From contig JARIBS010000024.1 of assembly GCA_029257385.1 (NCBI GenBank), positions 1 to 64,000 on the forward strand: 64,000 nucleotides of DNA. The letters are read 5' to 3'. The stretch is from Thiorhodococcus sp. (GTDB taxonomy: Bacteria > Pseudomonadota > Gammaproteobacteria > Chromatiales > Chromatiaceae). Below the pieces are notes generated by a model. It searched no databases. It was not told the origin of the DNA and saw only the letters and a list, made by a program, of their open reading frames with translations. Each line of letters begins with the position of its first letter. Position 1 is the first letter of the stretch. Of this stretch, positions 1-9,926 are shown piece by piece. The translations under genes were made by a program, and so were the position numbers.

Positions 1-402
1 CTGCCGCCGGGGCAAGATGCCGCCTGGGTCGGTGGCAATTATTTTCGCTGGCTCGGCAGCTGCTGTTGGCCACTGGTGGTCTGTCGGATCGGCGCGCAAG
101 ACAGGGTTGAGGTCTGGTCCCGGCTGCCGCGGTTGAAGCTGCTCGTCTTAGAGCGCAATGTCTGCGAGAGCACACCCGAGCGCCAGGTCTACGCAATCGT
201 CGGTGGATGTCTTGCCCGCGCAAGCGACGGTCAGGCGCGCTTTGAATTTCACACCCTGCTTGCTGAGCGCTATACCATGACCGCCATCCACGACTATGCG
301 CCGGCGCTGCCCTGGTATCTGTATCTGCCGACTCAGGCGTTCGGTCATCGACTGGTGATGCGCCGTTATCAACGCCGCCTCGCGCGCCTCGTGTACGACT
401 AG
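1..402 (+). CDS. Hypothetical protein, 3' part only
   Basis: The reading frame is open from the first base of the window, so the start lies outside and only the last 133 residues are visible. The C-terminal part has a short hydrophobic patch rich in Trp, Tyr and Pro (PALPWYLYLPTQ) followed by a strongly basic tail (MRRYQRRLARL). This suggests a peripheral or membrane-associated end. I do not recognise the family and give no function. A GC hairpin follows 28 bp after the stop, and the propeller protein gene follows on the same strand. Confidence 0.6.
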   Translation: MPPGQDAAWVGGNYFRWLGSCCWPLVVCRIGAQDRVEVWSRLPRLKLLVLERNVCESTPERQVYAIVGGCLARASDGQARFEFHTLLAERYTMTAIHDYAPALPWYLYLPTQAFGHRLVMRRYQRRLARLVYD

Positions 403-429
403 CGGCGCGCAGCACACTGAGCACCCCTG

Positions 430-446
430 CCCGCCTCAACGGCGGG
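430..446 (+). terminator. GC-rich hairpin, possible weak terminator
   Basis: A 6-bp stem CCCGCC/GGCGGG with a 5-base loop is followed by a weak T stretch (ATTTAT). It sits between the stop at 402 and the ribosome-binding site of the gene at 470. It may end transcription of the upstream gene or form part of the next gene's leader. Confidence 0.4.
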
Positions 447-469
447 ATTTATCGTGGAGACATGAATCG

Positions 470-1516
470 ATGAACACACGCAAGACTCTCGCGCTCGCTT
501 TGGCCGGTCTCGGCCTTCTGCTCGCCATTGCCGGTCCCTTTTTGCCTGGCGGCGTCCATTTAACGCTGAAAGATCCACCGCGTAGCGGGCATGTCACCAG
601 TCTCACGGCGCTGCCCAATGGTGATGTCCTGGCGGGCACGCAAACCGGCGAGGTGTGGCGCTTGCAGTCCGGGCGCTGGACGCGCGCAAAGCTCAACATC
701 GGCGGCGAACCCGTCTTGGCGATGATCGACGCACCGGGACGCGCGCCGGTCGGCACCGCCGCCGGGCTGGCCGATGCACCGGTCGGCACGCCGCCGCTGG
801 AGGGGCGGGTCAGCAGCCTGTTGCGCACCGATCGCGGGCTGCTCGCCGGCACCGCCAGCGGTGTGCGCCTGCTCGCCAACGGGCGCTGGCAGGCCCCTGG
901 TCCCGAGGCGAATATCTACAGCCTGCTCAAGCAGCGTCGCGGCGATGGAGAGTGGCTGCATGCCGCAACCGTGGGTGCTGGTCTGCTGTCGACACCGGCG
1001 GCGGATGCGGGTGCGCCCTGGCAGCCGAACAATCTGGCACTCCCCGATGGACTCAACGTCTTCAGCCTGGCCACGACCACGGGCGGTCTGCTTCTTGCTG
1101 GCACAAACCAGGGTCTGTTCTGGCAATCCAGTCCCGGACAACCCTGGCAGTCGCTGCATCCTGGTCTCGACGGTCAACGGGTGCTGTCGCTGTATCCGGA
1201 CACACGCGGGACGCGGCTGTGGATTGGGCGCGACGACGGACTCTACTGGCTCGACATCGCCGAGCAGGACGCAACGCTGACGGTCACCGGCGAGCTGACC
1301 GCCGCCGATAGCCCAGCGTACCAGCCGCCACTCGGGGTCAGTTGGATCGTCGCCGCGGGCGATCGCGTGATGATCAGTGCCGGTGCGGTTTACGCTTACG
1401 GCTCCACCCAACTGGCCGGCTGGTATTGGATCTCGCTGGCGGGCGTGGTGCTGATCCTGATCGCCGGCTGGCTGACTCCGCGACCGGAGACGGCGGCGTC
1501 CCAGTCAGGCGCCTGA
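470..1516 (+). CDS. Membrane-anchored beta-propeller-like protein
   Basis: This 348-residue protein has an N-terminal hydrophobic segment (about residues 8-26), a long extracytoplasmic body and a second hydrophobic segment near the C-terminus (about 315-335) before a short polar tail. The body holds repeated blade-like units with motifs such as LLAGT, VLAGTQTGEVW and LWIGRDDGLYWL. These are typical of the sensor propeller family of two-component-regulator type or YCF48-like propellers. I infer a periplasmic binding or assembly domain held by membrane helices at both ends. The start has GTGGAGA upstream. It converges with the porin gene that ends at 1544. The precise function is unknown. Confidence 0.65.
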   Translation: MNTRKTLALALAGLGLLLAIAGPFLPGGVHLTLKDPPRSGHVTSLTALPNGDVLAGTQTGEVWRLQSGRWTRAKLNIGGEPVLAMIDAPGRAPVGTAAGLADAPVGTPPLEGRVSSLLRTDRGLLAGTASGVRLLANGRWQAPGPEANIYSLLKQRRGDGEWLHAATVGAGLLSTPAADAGAPWQPNNLALPDGLNVFSLATTTGGLLLAGTNQGLFWQSSPGQPWQSLHPGLDGQRVLSLYPDTRGTRLWIGRDDGLYWLDIAEQDATLTVTGELTAADSPAYQPPLGVSWIVAAGDRVMISAGAVYAYGSTQLAGWYWISLAGVVLILIAGWLTPRPETAASQSGA

Positions 1517-1543
1517 GCGGGTTTCCGGGTCTGCTCTCCTGTC

Positions 1544-2872
1544 TCAGAACATGAAGCTGTAGGACAGCGAGAAGACGTTGAACTGACGCCCGCCGCTGTC
1601 TTCGCCAGAGGGGGCATCAATGAAGTTCGAGACCCGGCCAGTGCGAACATGCATCCATTCGGCCTTGAGCTTGCTCGTCGGTGAGAGACTGTAGGAGGTG
1701 CCGATTGCCAGTGACTGCTGGTCCAGGGCAGCGCGTAAATCCGCCCCCACCACCTGGGCGGCATTGATCAGCGAGGCATTGGGTAGAGACGCCGGTACGC
1801 GCGCGCGATTGGTTAATTCATAGAGATCGAGAGCGTCGTCCGTCGAGCGAATACCCGACCAGTACAGGTAGGGGGTCCAATTGCCAACTGGTCGGAGCAA
1901 GGCCAGGTAGCCCGCATGCACGTCCGGTCCCGCAGTGGCATTGTTGAACCTGCGCCTGACATACTCACCGATCAGGCGCACATCATGCGGCAGTGCGATC
2001 TCGGCACCCAGGGTTAGGACGTCTATAGAAATTTTGTCAACGGTCGGAACACCGGGACCGGGGATGTCGGGGAGCGTTTGATAGTAACCGATACCTGGCT
2101 CAAGGGAGACGTAGGGGTACTCGCTGATGAGTGTGCCATAGTCCATTTCAGCCTCGACGCGGTGCAGCCCGATGCGCCAATAGTGTTCGCCGGCGCGCAG
2201 CGACAGGACCAAACCCCCAAGATTCAAGTCCAGACCATTGTAGAGCGCCCCAGCTGCGAGCTGGGGTTCTAATCCATCGCGCAGATAGAAGCGCCAGTCA
2301 GTGTGCGCGGTTCCCAGATAGCCTTCGAGCGTCCATTCCCAGGTGTCCGACAGCCAGGTCTTGGCGAAGAACAGGCCATTGACATCAGGAGTTGGGCTGA
2401 CCGAGTAGGCGTCCGTCGGCAGGCGCGCGAAGTCGAACGTGCCACCCACGTCCTGGTTGGCAGAATAGAGCAAGAGCGGCAGGCGCAGGCGCCCGGCGCG
2501 CAGTAGCCAATCATTGGTCGGACGCCATGAGATGAAGGCCCAGTTCAGGGTCGGCTCCCAGGCATTGTCGCTGTGGCTAGAGGGCGCGGCCTTGGCCTGG
2601 AGCGTCAATCCCCAAGCGTCGCCGAGGCGGGTGTCGAGCTGGACGCCAATGACCGAATCGCGGTTGATGGTGCCGCCGTCGTGGACGAAACGCTGATAGA
2701 TGAAATCCTGATCGGAGACGGCCCCGCCGAAGGTGCCGAAACCAGAGAGGTCGTGGCTGATCTCAGCCCTGGCCTGGCCCGTGCTGCAGACCATGATGGC
2801 GAGCACCAGCAGGCCAGTCCCGCGCTGCACTCGAAGCAGCTTTGGGCTGTGCGCGAATGGGTCGACCATCAT
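1544..2872 (-). CDS. Outer-membrane porin-like beta-barrel, paralogue 1
   Basis: This 442-residue protein has a signal peptide (about residues 1-36, ending near QARA) and a body rich in alternating amphipathic strands. It ends in the outer-membrane signature of a terminal aromatic, SLSYSFMF. The opening of the mature part (HDLSGFGTFGGAVSD) and the WRPTNDWLLRAGRLRLP stretch are shared with the neighbouring paralogue at 3351-4685. It is the last gene of a minus-strand cluster that includes a PstS-like protein, an HD-GYP regulator and a hybrid kinase. I infer a porin for a small solute sensed by that system. The substrate is not readable from sequence. Confidence 0.75.
   Translation of the reverse strand: MMVDPFAHSPKLLRVQRGTGLLVLAIMVCSTGQARAEISHDLSGFGTFGGAVSDQDFIYQRFVHDGGTINRDSVIGVQLDTRLGDAWGLTLQAKAAPSSHSDNAWEPTLNWAFISWRPTNDWLLRAGRLRLPLLLYSANQDVGGTFDFARLPTDAYSVSPTPDVNGLFFAKTWLSDTWEWTLEGYLGTAHTDWRFYLRDGLEPQLAAGALYNGLDLNLGGLVLSLRAGEHYWRIGLHRVEAEMDYGTLISEYPYVSLEPGIGYYQTLPDIPGPGVPTVDKISIDVLTLGAEIALPHDVRLIGEYVRRRFNNATAGPDVHAGYLALLRPVGNWTPYLYWSGIRSTDDALDLYELTNRARVPASLPNASLINAAQVVGADLRAALDQQSLAIGTSYSLSPTSKLKAEWMHVRTGRVSNFIDAPSGEDSGGRQFNVFSLSYSFMF
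2521..2766. repeat. Near-identical tract shared with 4328-4573
   Basis: By eye these 246 bp match 4328-4573 with about eight differences, only two of them in the first 170 bp. The tract encodes the same N-terminal part of the mature barrel in both porin genes. The 3' parts of the two genes are clearly more diverged. This is the footprint expected of gene conversion between tandem paralogues. Confidence 0.85.
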
Positions 2873-2936
2873 CTACGTTCCTTATCCAAGTCAGCGGGTT
2901 TGATTGGCTCGCTCGCAATCACACTGGGCATGTCGA

Positions 2937-3341
2937 TCAAGGCACCTTGCGCAGTAGAACCTCGAGGTTCGTGCTGACATCCACGTCATCGACATAGCCG
3001 ATCGCGCCCACCGTCCTAGAGATGAAATTCAGGATCTGAGCGGTACTGTCGAGTTCGCGAGGCGGAGTACCCTTGCCGACATAGCGGCGGACCGTCCAGT
3101 AACCGATGTATTTCGCATCGTCCTGGTCCAGGTAGCGGCGCAGGAATTGCTCGCGCAGCGCGTTTCCCGGGGGCAAATTAATCGGGGTGACACGCACACC
3201 GCTCACCTCGACGACCTTTCCTGTATAGATGCGTTGCAGCGTGGTGAGGTCGAGTGGCGGCATGCCGGGGTGGGCGATGATGACCGGACCGGCGAGCAGG
3301 GGCTGGGAGCAGATCAGCAGCAAGAGGGCGAGGATTCTCAT
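2937..3341 (-). CDS. Small PstS-like periplasmic substrate-binding protein
   Basis: This 134-residue protein has a signal peptide (MRILALLLLICSQPLLA) and a short periplasmic-binding-protein fold of the PstS-like family. Recognisable motifs are LDLTTLQRIYTGK near the start, LREQFLRRYL and YIGYW in the middle, and GAIGYVD near the end. It is about half the length of a full PstS, as is usual for the single-lobe relatives found beside sensor kinases. It sits between two porin genes, 9 bp from the upstream porin. I infer that it binds an anion or other small ligand and feeds a signal to the cluster's kinase. Phosphate is only one possibility. Confidence 0.7.
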   Translation of the reverse strand: MRILALLLLICSQPLLAGPVIIAHPGMPPLDLTTLQRIYTGKVVEVSGVRVTPINLPPGNALREQFLRRYLDQDDAKYIGYWTVRRYVGKGTPPRELDSTAQILNFISRTVGAIGYVDDVDVSTNLEVLLRKVP

Positions 3342-3350
3342 ACGACTGTC

Positions 3351-4685
3351 TCAAAACATAAAGCTGTATGAGAGTGAGAAGATGTTGAGCTGGCGCCCGC
3401 CGCTGTCCTCGCCCATGGGGGCGTCGACGAAACTCGAGACCCGGCCAGTTCTGACATGCATCCATTCGCCCTTGAGCTTACTGGTGGGCGTCAGGCTGTA
3501 TGCAGTGCCGATCGCCAGTGATTGCTGGTCGAAGGCGCTGAGAGCGTCTGCCCCGAGGATCTGGGAGGCGTTGATCAGCGAGGCGCTGGGCAGAAAGGCT
3601 GGGACACGATGGTCGTTCATCGCCTCATAGAGATCCAGTGACTCGTCCGAGGAACGGATGCCAGACCAGTAAGCGTAAGGCGTCCACTTGCCCGCCTGTC
3701 CGAGCAGGGCGACATAGCCGGCAGTGGTGTCTGCGCCGCTGGTGGCATTCTCCAACCGCCGCCGGGCAAACTCACCGATCAGCCGAAGGTCGTGTGGCAG
3801 CTCGATTTCCGCCCCGAGCGTCAGGACATGGCCAACCGCAGTGTCGACGCTCGGAATCCCGGGACCTGGAAGCTGGGGCAGCGTCTGATAGTAGCCAACC
3901 CCAGGGGCCAGCGCGACATAGTGGTAGCCGGTGGGGGTGGCCCCAGCATCCTGTTCGCTTTCCGCGCGATGCAGCCCGATGCGCCAGTAGTGTCCGCTAT
4001 TACGCCCCGAGAAGGTCAGCCCCGCGAGCCTGAGGTCGATACCTTGATAGATCGCTCCGGCCGGGACCTGCGATCCCAAACCGTCGCGCAGATAGAGACG
4101 CCAGTCGCTGTGGGCCATGCCCAGATAGCCTTCGAGCGTCCATTCCCAGATATCGAAGAGCCAGGTTTTGGCGAACGATAGCCCGTTGACGTCCGCGATG
4201 GGCGTCACCGAATAGACCTCCGCCGGTAAACGGGCGAAATCGAACGTCGTTCCAACATCGCTGTTGGCCGAGTAAAGCAGCAGTGGCAGGCGCAGGCGCC
4301 CGGCCCGCAATAGCCAATCGTTGGTCGGACGCCACGAGATGAAGGCCCAGTTCAGGGTCGGCTCCCAGGCATTGTCGCTGTGGCTAGAGGGCGCGGCCTT
4401 GGCCTGGAGCGTCAATCCCCAAGCGTCGCCGAGGCGAGTGTCGAGCTGGACGCCAATGACCGAATCGCGGTTGATGGTGCCGCCGTCGTGGATGAAGCGC
4501 TGGTAGGTGAAATCCTGATCGGAGACGGCCCCGCCGAGGGTGCCGAAACCAGAGAGGTCGTGGCTGATCTCGGCACTGGTCTGACCCGCGCCGACGGCAA
4601 TGACGGCGAGCGCCAGCAGGCCGGGCCAGCGCGGTCTGCGAGTCTCTGTGCGCCCGCGCGCTTTGACGTTCATCCGCATTTCCAT
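3351..4685 (-). CDS. Outer-membrane porin-like beta-barrel, paralogue 2
   Basis: This 444-residue paralogue of the porin at 1544-2872 shares the signal-peptide context, the N-terminal strands and the terminal SLSYSFMF. Its ATG overlaps the stop of the HD-GYP regulator by one base (TGATG), so the two are translationally coupled. Internal Met codons at residues 3 and 5 could also serve as starts. Sequence between the conserved N-terminal third and the C-terminus has diverged from paralogue 1, mainly in presumed loops. That suggests a different pore selectivity. Confidence 0.75.
   Translation of the reverse strand: MEMRMNVKARGRTETRRPRWPGLLALAVIAVGAGQTSAEISHDLSGFGTLGGAVSDQDFTYQRFIHDGGTINRDSVIGVQLDTRLGDAWGLTLQAKAAPSSHSDNAWEPTLNWAFISWRPTNDWLLRAGRLRLPLLLYSANSDVGTTFDFARLPAEVYSVTPIADVNGLSFAKTWLFDIWEWTLEGYLGMAHSDWRLYLRDGLGSQVPAGAIYQGIDLRLAGLTFSGRNSGHYWRIGLHRAESEQDAGATPTGYHYVALAPGVGYYQTLPQLPGPGIPSVDTAVGHVLTLGAEIELPHDLRLIGEFARRRLENATSGADTTAGYVALLGQAGKWTPYAYWSGIRSSDESLDLYEAMNDHRVPAFLPSASLINASQILGADALSAFDQQSLAIGTAYSLTPTSKLKGEWMHVRTGRVSSFVDAPMGEDSGGRQLNIFSLSYSFMF
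4328..4573. repeat. Second copy of the porin N-terminal tract
   Basis: Counterpart of 2521-2766. The match breaks off sharply on the 3' side of the genes near 4320, where several mismatches per 60 bp begin. Six of the eight differences lie in the part nearest the start codons. Confidence 0.85.
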
Positions 4686-5779
4686 CAGTCATCCACGAAT
4701 CTGCTCGCGATCTCCACGAAATCACCCTGCAACGCCACGAAGGCCTCTACCGCGCTCGGATCGAAATGCGTTCCCGAACCTTCCATGATGAGCGCGACGG
4801 CGGCTTGATGCGTAAAAGGCTCCTTGTAAGGCCTCGCCGAGCGCAGTGCGTCATACACATCGGCGACCGCCATCAGTCGCGCCGACAGCGGAATGGCCTC
4901 GCCCGAGAGTGCGTCGGGATAGCCGCTGCCGTCCCACCGCTCGTGATGATGCCGGGTGATCTCAGATGCGAAGAGCAACAGCGGATTGTCACGCCCCATG
5001 GACTTGCGTGCCTGCTCCAGGATCTCGTAACCGCGCGTGGCATGGGTCTTCATAATCTCGAATTCATCGGGCGTCAGACGCCCTGGCTTGAGCAGGATGT
5101 GATCGGGAATGGCAATCTTGCCAAGATCGTGCAGCGGTGCTGCCTGCGCGATCTGATCGACGCTGACGGAAGTCAGGGTCTCGGGATACAGCCCCTTGGC
5201 CAGCATCCATGCGCCAAGACAGCGCACGTACTCTTGAGTGCGGCGGATATGGTTGCCGGTCTCCTCGTCACGGAACTCCGCCAGCGACACCATGACATGG
5301 ATCGAGGCGGCCTGTAGTTGCAGGACTTGATCGACCTGGCGCGTCACCTCCTGTTGCAGCCAGGCGCTCTGATTTTCCATAAAATCGCGCCAGCGCTTCA
5401 TCTGCATATGCGTGCGCACCCGCGCCAGCACGATGGAAGGGGTCAGTGGTTTGTGGATGTAATCCACCGCGCCAACCGCGAAGCCGATCTGCTCGTCCTC
5501 GACGTCCATGGCCGCAGTGACAAAGATGACCGGCACTGCGGCGGTAGCCGGATCGGCCTTGAGACGGCGGCAGACATCGAATCCGCTCATTCCCGGCATC
5601 ATCACATCGCAGAGCACCAGGTCGGGCGGTGCTTGGGCGGCGAGTTCGAGCGCGCGCTGGCCATTGTTGGCCATTTTGACCCGGTACTCGTCCTTGAGCA
5701 TCTGCGCCAGCAGACTTAGATTGGCGGGGGTGTCGTCCACGACCAGGATGGTGGAGCGCTCGGTTTGTGCGGTCGGCAT
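4685..5779 (-). CDS. Response regulator with HD-GYP c-di-GMP phosphodiesterase domain
   Basis: The 364-residue protein has an N-terminal receiver domain (about 10-125) with acidic pocket DD at 15-16, phospho-acceptor Asp57 in LVLCDVMMPG and Lys110. A short coiled linker leads to an HD-GYP domain with HDLGK at 217-221, HHHE at 277-280 and GYP at 286-288. These are the metal-binding and signature residues of active cyclic-di-GMP phosphodiesterases. It starts 3 bp after the hybrid kinase stop and overlaps the next porin start. It is therefore the likely phosphorylation partner of that kinase and would lower c-di-GMP on signal. Confidence 0.92.
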   Translation of the reverse strand: MPTAQTERSTILVVDDTPANLSLLAQMLKDEYRVKMANNGQRALELAAQAPPDLVLCDVMMPGMSGFDVCRRLKADPATAAVPVIFVTAAMDVEDEQIGFAVGAVDYIHKPLTPSIVLARVRTHMQMKRWRDFMENQSAWLQQEVTRQVDQVLQLQAASIHVMVSLAEFRDEETGNHIRRTQEYVRCLGAWMLAKGLYPETLTSVSVDQIAQAAPLHDLGKIAIPDHILLKPGRLTPDEFEIMKTHATRGYEILEQARKSMGRDNPLLLFASEITRHHHERWDGSGYPDALSGEAIPLSARLMAVADVYDALRSARPYKEPFTHQAAVALIMEGSGTHFDPSAVEAFVALQGDFVEIASRFVDD

Positions 5780-5782
5780 AAC

Positions 5783-8700
5783 TCAGACGTCCTTGCGTGG
5801 TTCATCCACAGCTTCGAGCAATGCCAGCGCGGTGTCGAAATCGAAACTATCGAGGGCATACTTGATACGCCGCAGGGTCGTAGAAGAAAGGCGTTGAGCA
5901 AAGTAATCGCCATGTGCGCGCCAGACATCGAGCGCCTCGACATCGCCTTCGGCGAGCAGCTTGCGCAAGCGGCGCATGTGCTCTGAGGTTTCCTCAGGAG
6001 TTGCCGAGGCGGCCTGTGGTGCGGTTGCCGAGAGGCTGGGGCTGGTGAGTTCGTGCAAGCGCGCGAGCATCGGGTTGAGGATCTCGATGAGCGTCTGCAA
6101 CTTACCAAAGACGCCGAGATCCTGAGCCTTTGCCGCCTGTTCCAGCGCGTGCGCTGCAGCAGCGACCTGGTCCATCCCCAGGGTGCCGGCCAGCCCCTTC
6201 AGCGTATGGGCGTGGCGTAAGGTCTGCTCCCAATCACCCGCTTCCAAACAGGACTGAAACCGCGTCTGGGCATTGGCGTACTCTGAGCGGAAATCCAACA
6301 GCAGATCCAGATAGAGTGACTTGCTGCCGCCGACGCGTATCAATGCACGCCGAGTGTCCAAGCCGGATATGCTCGGTAGACCGGTATCGGGCGGCGCGTC
6401 CGAGACCGACTCATCGCCAAGGCGCGCGGACGGTTTAGCATCACGCGAATGATCGGCGGTGGGAACCGCATGATAAGTGGCGAGAATGGCATAGAGTTCT
6501 GGCGGATCGAAGGGTTTTGCCAGGTAGCCTTGCATGCCTAGATCCAGCCCCTGTTGACGCTCCTCGGTCAGGGCATGCGCCGTCATGGCAACGATGGGCA
6601 GGTCAGCATAGCGCGACTGTGCACGTATCCGGATTGTGGCTTGATAGCCATCCAGTACCGGCATCTGCAGGTCCATTAGGACTAGGGCATAGTGATCCGG
6701 CGGCAACGAGTTCAGCCGGTCGAGGGCCTCGGCGCCATTGTTCGCGACATCGACCTCGACACCACGATTTGTCATCAGCTCGCGTGCGAGCTGTTGATTG
6801 AGCCGGTTGTCTTCCACCAACAGCACGCGCATGCCGTGCAGCGAAACGGGCACCACAACGCCATGCTCGTCGAGGCTGGGCATGGCGTCGCTAGAGAGGC
6901 GCCTGATCCGCTCGTAGAGGATGCGAGGCATGACCGGCTTGCCGATAAAACCCGTCGCGCCGAGCTGTTCGGCCTGTTCACGGATGCTCCCGAGATCATA
7001 GGCCGAGACGACGATGGTGTTGCGCGGTGCGGGAATATGACGCTGGCGCAGCGTCTCGAGCACGCTCACTCCATCCACCTCGGGCATGACCCAATCAAGA
7101 ACCAGCAGCGCGTAGGGATCGCCCTCGGAGAACGCTTTGCTGATGCGCTCGATGGCGCTCGCGCCGCCGTCGCAGGTGTCGATCCGTTTTATCGTAAGCT
7201 GCTCGAGGAGATGGGTCAGAACCGTTCGCGTCTCGGCATAATCGTCGACGATCAGTGCACGCATCTGCGATATCTCGGTCAGCGCCAGCGCGGGTTCGCG
7301 CTGCCCGTTCGCACGCGCGAAGGCGACCGAGAAGGCAAAGGTCGAGCCTTGGCCGGGGACACTGGTGACCTCCACGCTACCGCCCATGATCTCCACCAGC
7401 CGCTTGGAAATCACAAGGCCAAGTCCGGTGCCGCCGTACTTACGGGTGGTCGATCCGTCCGCCTGCGTGAATTCCTCAAACAGCCGCGCGCGTTGCTCTG
7501 CGGTCATGCCGATGCCGGTATCCTCGATGGCAAACCGCAACAAGACCCCGTTGGGCGCCTCGCCGATCATCTCCACGACCAGTCGCACATGGCCAACGGC
7601 GGTGAACTTGACGGCATTCGACAACAGATTGGTGAGGATTTGGCGTAACCGCAGCGAGTCGCCTAACAGCTCGCCGCCTTCGCGCACCATCCACAACCCA
7701 CGTGCATCGAACAGTAGCTCAATGCTTTTCTCCTGAGCGCGCTGTTGTACCATAAGCAACGCTTCGCTCACGACCTGCTCAAGGTTGAAGGGCACGGGGT
7801 CGAGTTCCAGCCGACCCGCCTCGACCTTGGAGAAGTCGAGCAGGTCGTTGAGCACGCCCAACAATGACTTGGCGGCGGACTGAGCCTTGGAGAGATAGTC
7901 GCATTGCTGAGAGCTGAGCTGGGTGCCGAGCACCAGGTAGATCATGCCAATGACCGCGTTCATGGGCGTGCGGATCTCATGGCTCATGTTGGCCAGGAAG
8001 CGGCTCTTGGCCAGCGTTGCGGCCTCGGCCTTGATGCGGGCAGCCTCGAGTTCGTGCTGGACAGCCTCGCGTTGCTGGATGTCCGCCGAGATCGCGCGGG
8101 CCATGTCGTCGAGGATAGTGCCCAGGACCTGTAGCTCTTCCACCCCGCCGAGATCGCCCAGACGCACATCGTAGCGACCATCAGCTATTTGACCGGCAGT
8201 GGCCCGCAAACGCATCACTGGGCGCAGCACGCGCATGATGATGACGCGGATGCCCACCCCGACGAAGACGATGATGACCAAAAGCGCGATGCTGGACGCC
8301 AGGATCCAGTTGTTAAGCTGGGTGCGGGCACGCTCCAGCTCGGTGCCGGTGCGCTGGTCAACAAGCGCGACGAGCGCCTCGATAGCTGAAGACAACCGCA
8401 GCCGCGCCTTGTTGTATTCGCGACTACTGATCAGCTCGATTGCAAAGGTGCGGTCGGGCTGGCCATCGGAGATGAACTCCCGTGCGGCCGGGTCGTAGAG
8501 ACCCTGGGTCGCGGCGAAGGCGATCTGCTCAATCTCCTTGAGCGTCTCGTTGGCCGCGAAGACCCGCCCGAGCGCGGCCAGTTCCACCGCATTGAAGCCG
8601 AGCGAGCGCATCCGATCCTGGAGCGAGCGCTGCATACCGTCAGCGGGCAGACTGTGCTCTATATCATCGGCGATGACCTGCTCCCAATAGATCATGGGGT

Positions 8701-8986
8701 TGGCATGGCGTAGCGCCGGTTTTTCGCCTTCGCGGATGCCGAGAATGTCGTAATAATAGAGCAGAAAGCGCGCATCGCCCGTATTGGCATAGAGACCGAC
8801 GAGACGCGCGAGCAATTCCGCCTCTTGGTGCAGCGCCTGCACCAGCGCCAGTGCATGCTGGCGATGGTCTTGCGTGTTGCTCAGCGAAGTGTGAGAGCGC
8901 GAAACCAGCAGCGTCAACGCACCGTTAGCCGCCAGCATGAGCAGCAGGGTGACGAAAAAGATGACGGACAGGCGGCTGAGTTTCAC
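5783..8986 (-). CDS. Hybrid sensor histidine kinase with two receivers and an HPt domain
   Basis: This 1067-residue inner-membrane protein has a transmembrane helix at about 8-29, a mostly helical periplasmic sensor to about 225, a second helix at 227-249 and a HAMP domain to about 305. The HisKA domain carries His336 in MSHEIRTP and is followed by a HATPase_c domain. Two receivers follow (LIVDDY...LDWVMPE, then LLVEDN...MDLQMP), and an HPt domain with [10 protein letters not shown] lies near the C-terminus. The order is that of BarA/TorS-type phosphorelays. It heads the cluster with the HD-GYP regulator, two porins and a PstS-like protein. The ligand is unknown; the periplasmic protein at 2937 is a candidate partner. 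Confidence 0.93.
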   Translation of the reverse strand: MKLSRLSVIFFVTLLLMLAANGALTLLVSRSHTSLSNTQDHRQHALALVQALHQEAELLARLVGLYANTGDARFLLYYYDILGIREGEKPALRHANPMIYWEQVIADDIEHSLPADGMQRSLQDRMRSLGFNAVELAALGRVFAANETLKEIEQIAFAATQGLYDPAAREFISDGQPDRTFAIELISSREYNKARLRLSSAIEALVALVDQRTGTELERARTQLNNWILASSIALLVIIVFVGVGIRVIIMRVLRPVMRLRATAGQIADGRYDVRLGDLGGVEELQVLGTILDDMARAISADIQQREAVQHELEAARIKAEAATLAKSRFLANMSHEIRTPMNAVIGMIYLVLGTQLSSQQCDYLSKAQSAAKSLLGVLNDLLDFSKVEAGRLELDPVPFNLEQVVSEALLMVQQRAQEKSIELLFDARGLWMVREGGELLGDSLRLRQILTNLLSNAVKFTAVGHVRLVVEMIGEAPNGVLLRFAIEDTGIGMTAEQRARLFEEFTQADGSTTRKYGGTGLGLVISKRLVEIMGGSVEVTSVPGQGSTFAFSVAFARANGQREPALALTEISQMRALIVDDYAETRTVLTHLLEQLTIKRIDTCDGGASAIERISKAFSEGDPYALLVLDWVMPEVDGVSVLETLRQRHIPAPRNTIVVSAYDLGSIREQAEQLGATGFIGKPVMPRILYERIRRLSSDAMPSLDEHGVVVPVSLHGMRVLLVEDNRLNQQLARELMTNRGVEVDVANNGAEALDRLNSLPPDHYALVLMDLQMPVLDGYQATIRIRAQSRYADLPIVAMTAHALTEERQQGLDLGMQGYLAKPFDPPELYAILATYHAVPTADHSRDAKPSARLGDESVSDAPPDTGLPSISGLDTRRALIRVGGSKSLYLDLLLDFRSEYANAQTRFQSCLEAGDWEQTLRHAHTLKGLAGTLGMDQVAAAAHALEQAAKAQDLGVFGKLQTLIEILNPMLARLHELTSPSLSATAPQAASATPEETSEHMRRLRKLLAEGDVEALDVWRAHGDYFAQRLSSTTLRRIKYALDSFDFDTALALLEAVDEPRKDV

Positions 8987-9023
8987 TGGTTTGGTACGAC
9001 CCTAACGCGATTGCGCGCAGAGG

Positions 9024-9926
9024 TTAAGGGTCGGTCTCGAGCAGATCCGTGCTGGCGAGAAAGGACTTGACCGCAGCGATGAAATCTTCCGGTCTCTCCT
9101 CCTGCGGCAGATGCCCGCAATCGGGTATCACGGCCAGTTGTGCGCCGGGAATCTCCGTGGCCAGCCGCCGACTCTCTGCAGGTTTCACCGCCCGATCATG
9201 CTCGCCAGTGACGATCAATGTCGGGACCGCAATGGCCGCCAGTCGAGCATCCAGGTCGAGACGGCGTGTCGCGAGAAAGAGTTCGAAGAAGGCCCGGTCC
9301 CAAGGACCGAGCATGAACTCCTGTCGGTAGGCCGCGATGCGTGAATCCGTGAGCCGCTCCTGGCGATACCAGAATTTTCTGATGGCCTGATCGTAGAGTC
9401 GCGCAATCATGAATTTCATGATCCGGGAGAAGACTGGGCGCAGCCCCTTCATCATGGCGAGCACGGGCGCTGGAATCTCGCTCTTGGCATAACCGCTGTA
9501 AATCATGGCACCGACCAGGATCAGTCCCTGCACCTTGCGCGGATGACGCAGCGCGGTCAGGGTCGCGATGGTTCCTCCGGTCGAGCTGCCAACCAGCACC
9601 GCGTTTTGGAAACCGAGTGCTTCGATCAGCGCCGCGACCAGATCGCTCTGAGCGTCCGCGCTGTAGAGCGATGCGCCCTGCCCTTTGGGCAGCGGGCGCG
9701 AGGTCAGACCACACACCGGACGATCGAAGGCCACGACGGTCGCCTGCTCGGCGAGCGGTTCGGCCACATCCTTCCAGGAACTCAGACTCAGGAAGCTCCC
9801 GTGCAGCAGCACGATGAGCGTCGGCCCGTCACCGCGGCGCTGATAGTGAACCCGAAAGCCATTGATCTCGATGAAGCGACTGTCGAATGTGGCGAACTGG
9901 GTTTGGTAGGATTCGATCATGTCCAC
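9024..9926 (-). CDS. Alpha/beta hydrolase
   Basis: This 300-residue protein has the alpha/beta-hydrolase layout. The oxyanion-hole HG lies in LLHGSFLS, the nucleophile elbow is GSSTGG, the late acid lies in VTGEHDRAV and the catalytic His in IPDCGHLPQ. The region between the elbow and the acid holds a helical cap. It resembles carboxylesterases and C-C or epoxide hydrolases of the broad family. The substrate cannot be read. It ends 37 bp before the kinase start on the same strand but has no visible link to that cluster. The ATG at residue 3 is an alternative start. Confidence 0.85.
   Translation of the reverse strand: MDMIESYQTQFATFDSRFIEINGFRVHYQRRGDGPTLIVLLHGSFLSLSSWKDVAEPLAEQATVVAFDRPVCGLTSRPLPKGQGASLYSADAQSDLVAALIEALGFQNAVLVGSSTGGTIATLTALRHPRKVQGLILVGAMIYSGYAKSEIPAPVLAMMKGLRPVFSRIMKFMIARLYDQAIRKFWYRQERLTDSRIAAYRQEFMLGPWDRAFFELFLATRRLDLDARLAAIAVPTLIVTGEHDRAVKPAESRRLATEIPGAQLAVIPDCGHLPQEERPEDFIAAVKSFLASTDLLETDP

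Noticed and set aside
6692-7648. Open frame of 318 codons on the plus strand
   Set aside because: It is antisense to the hybrid kinase gene, whose domains are unmistakable.
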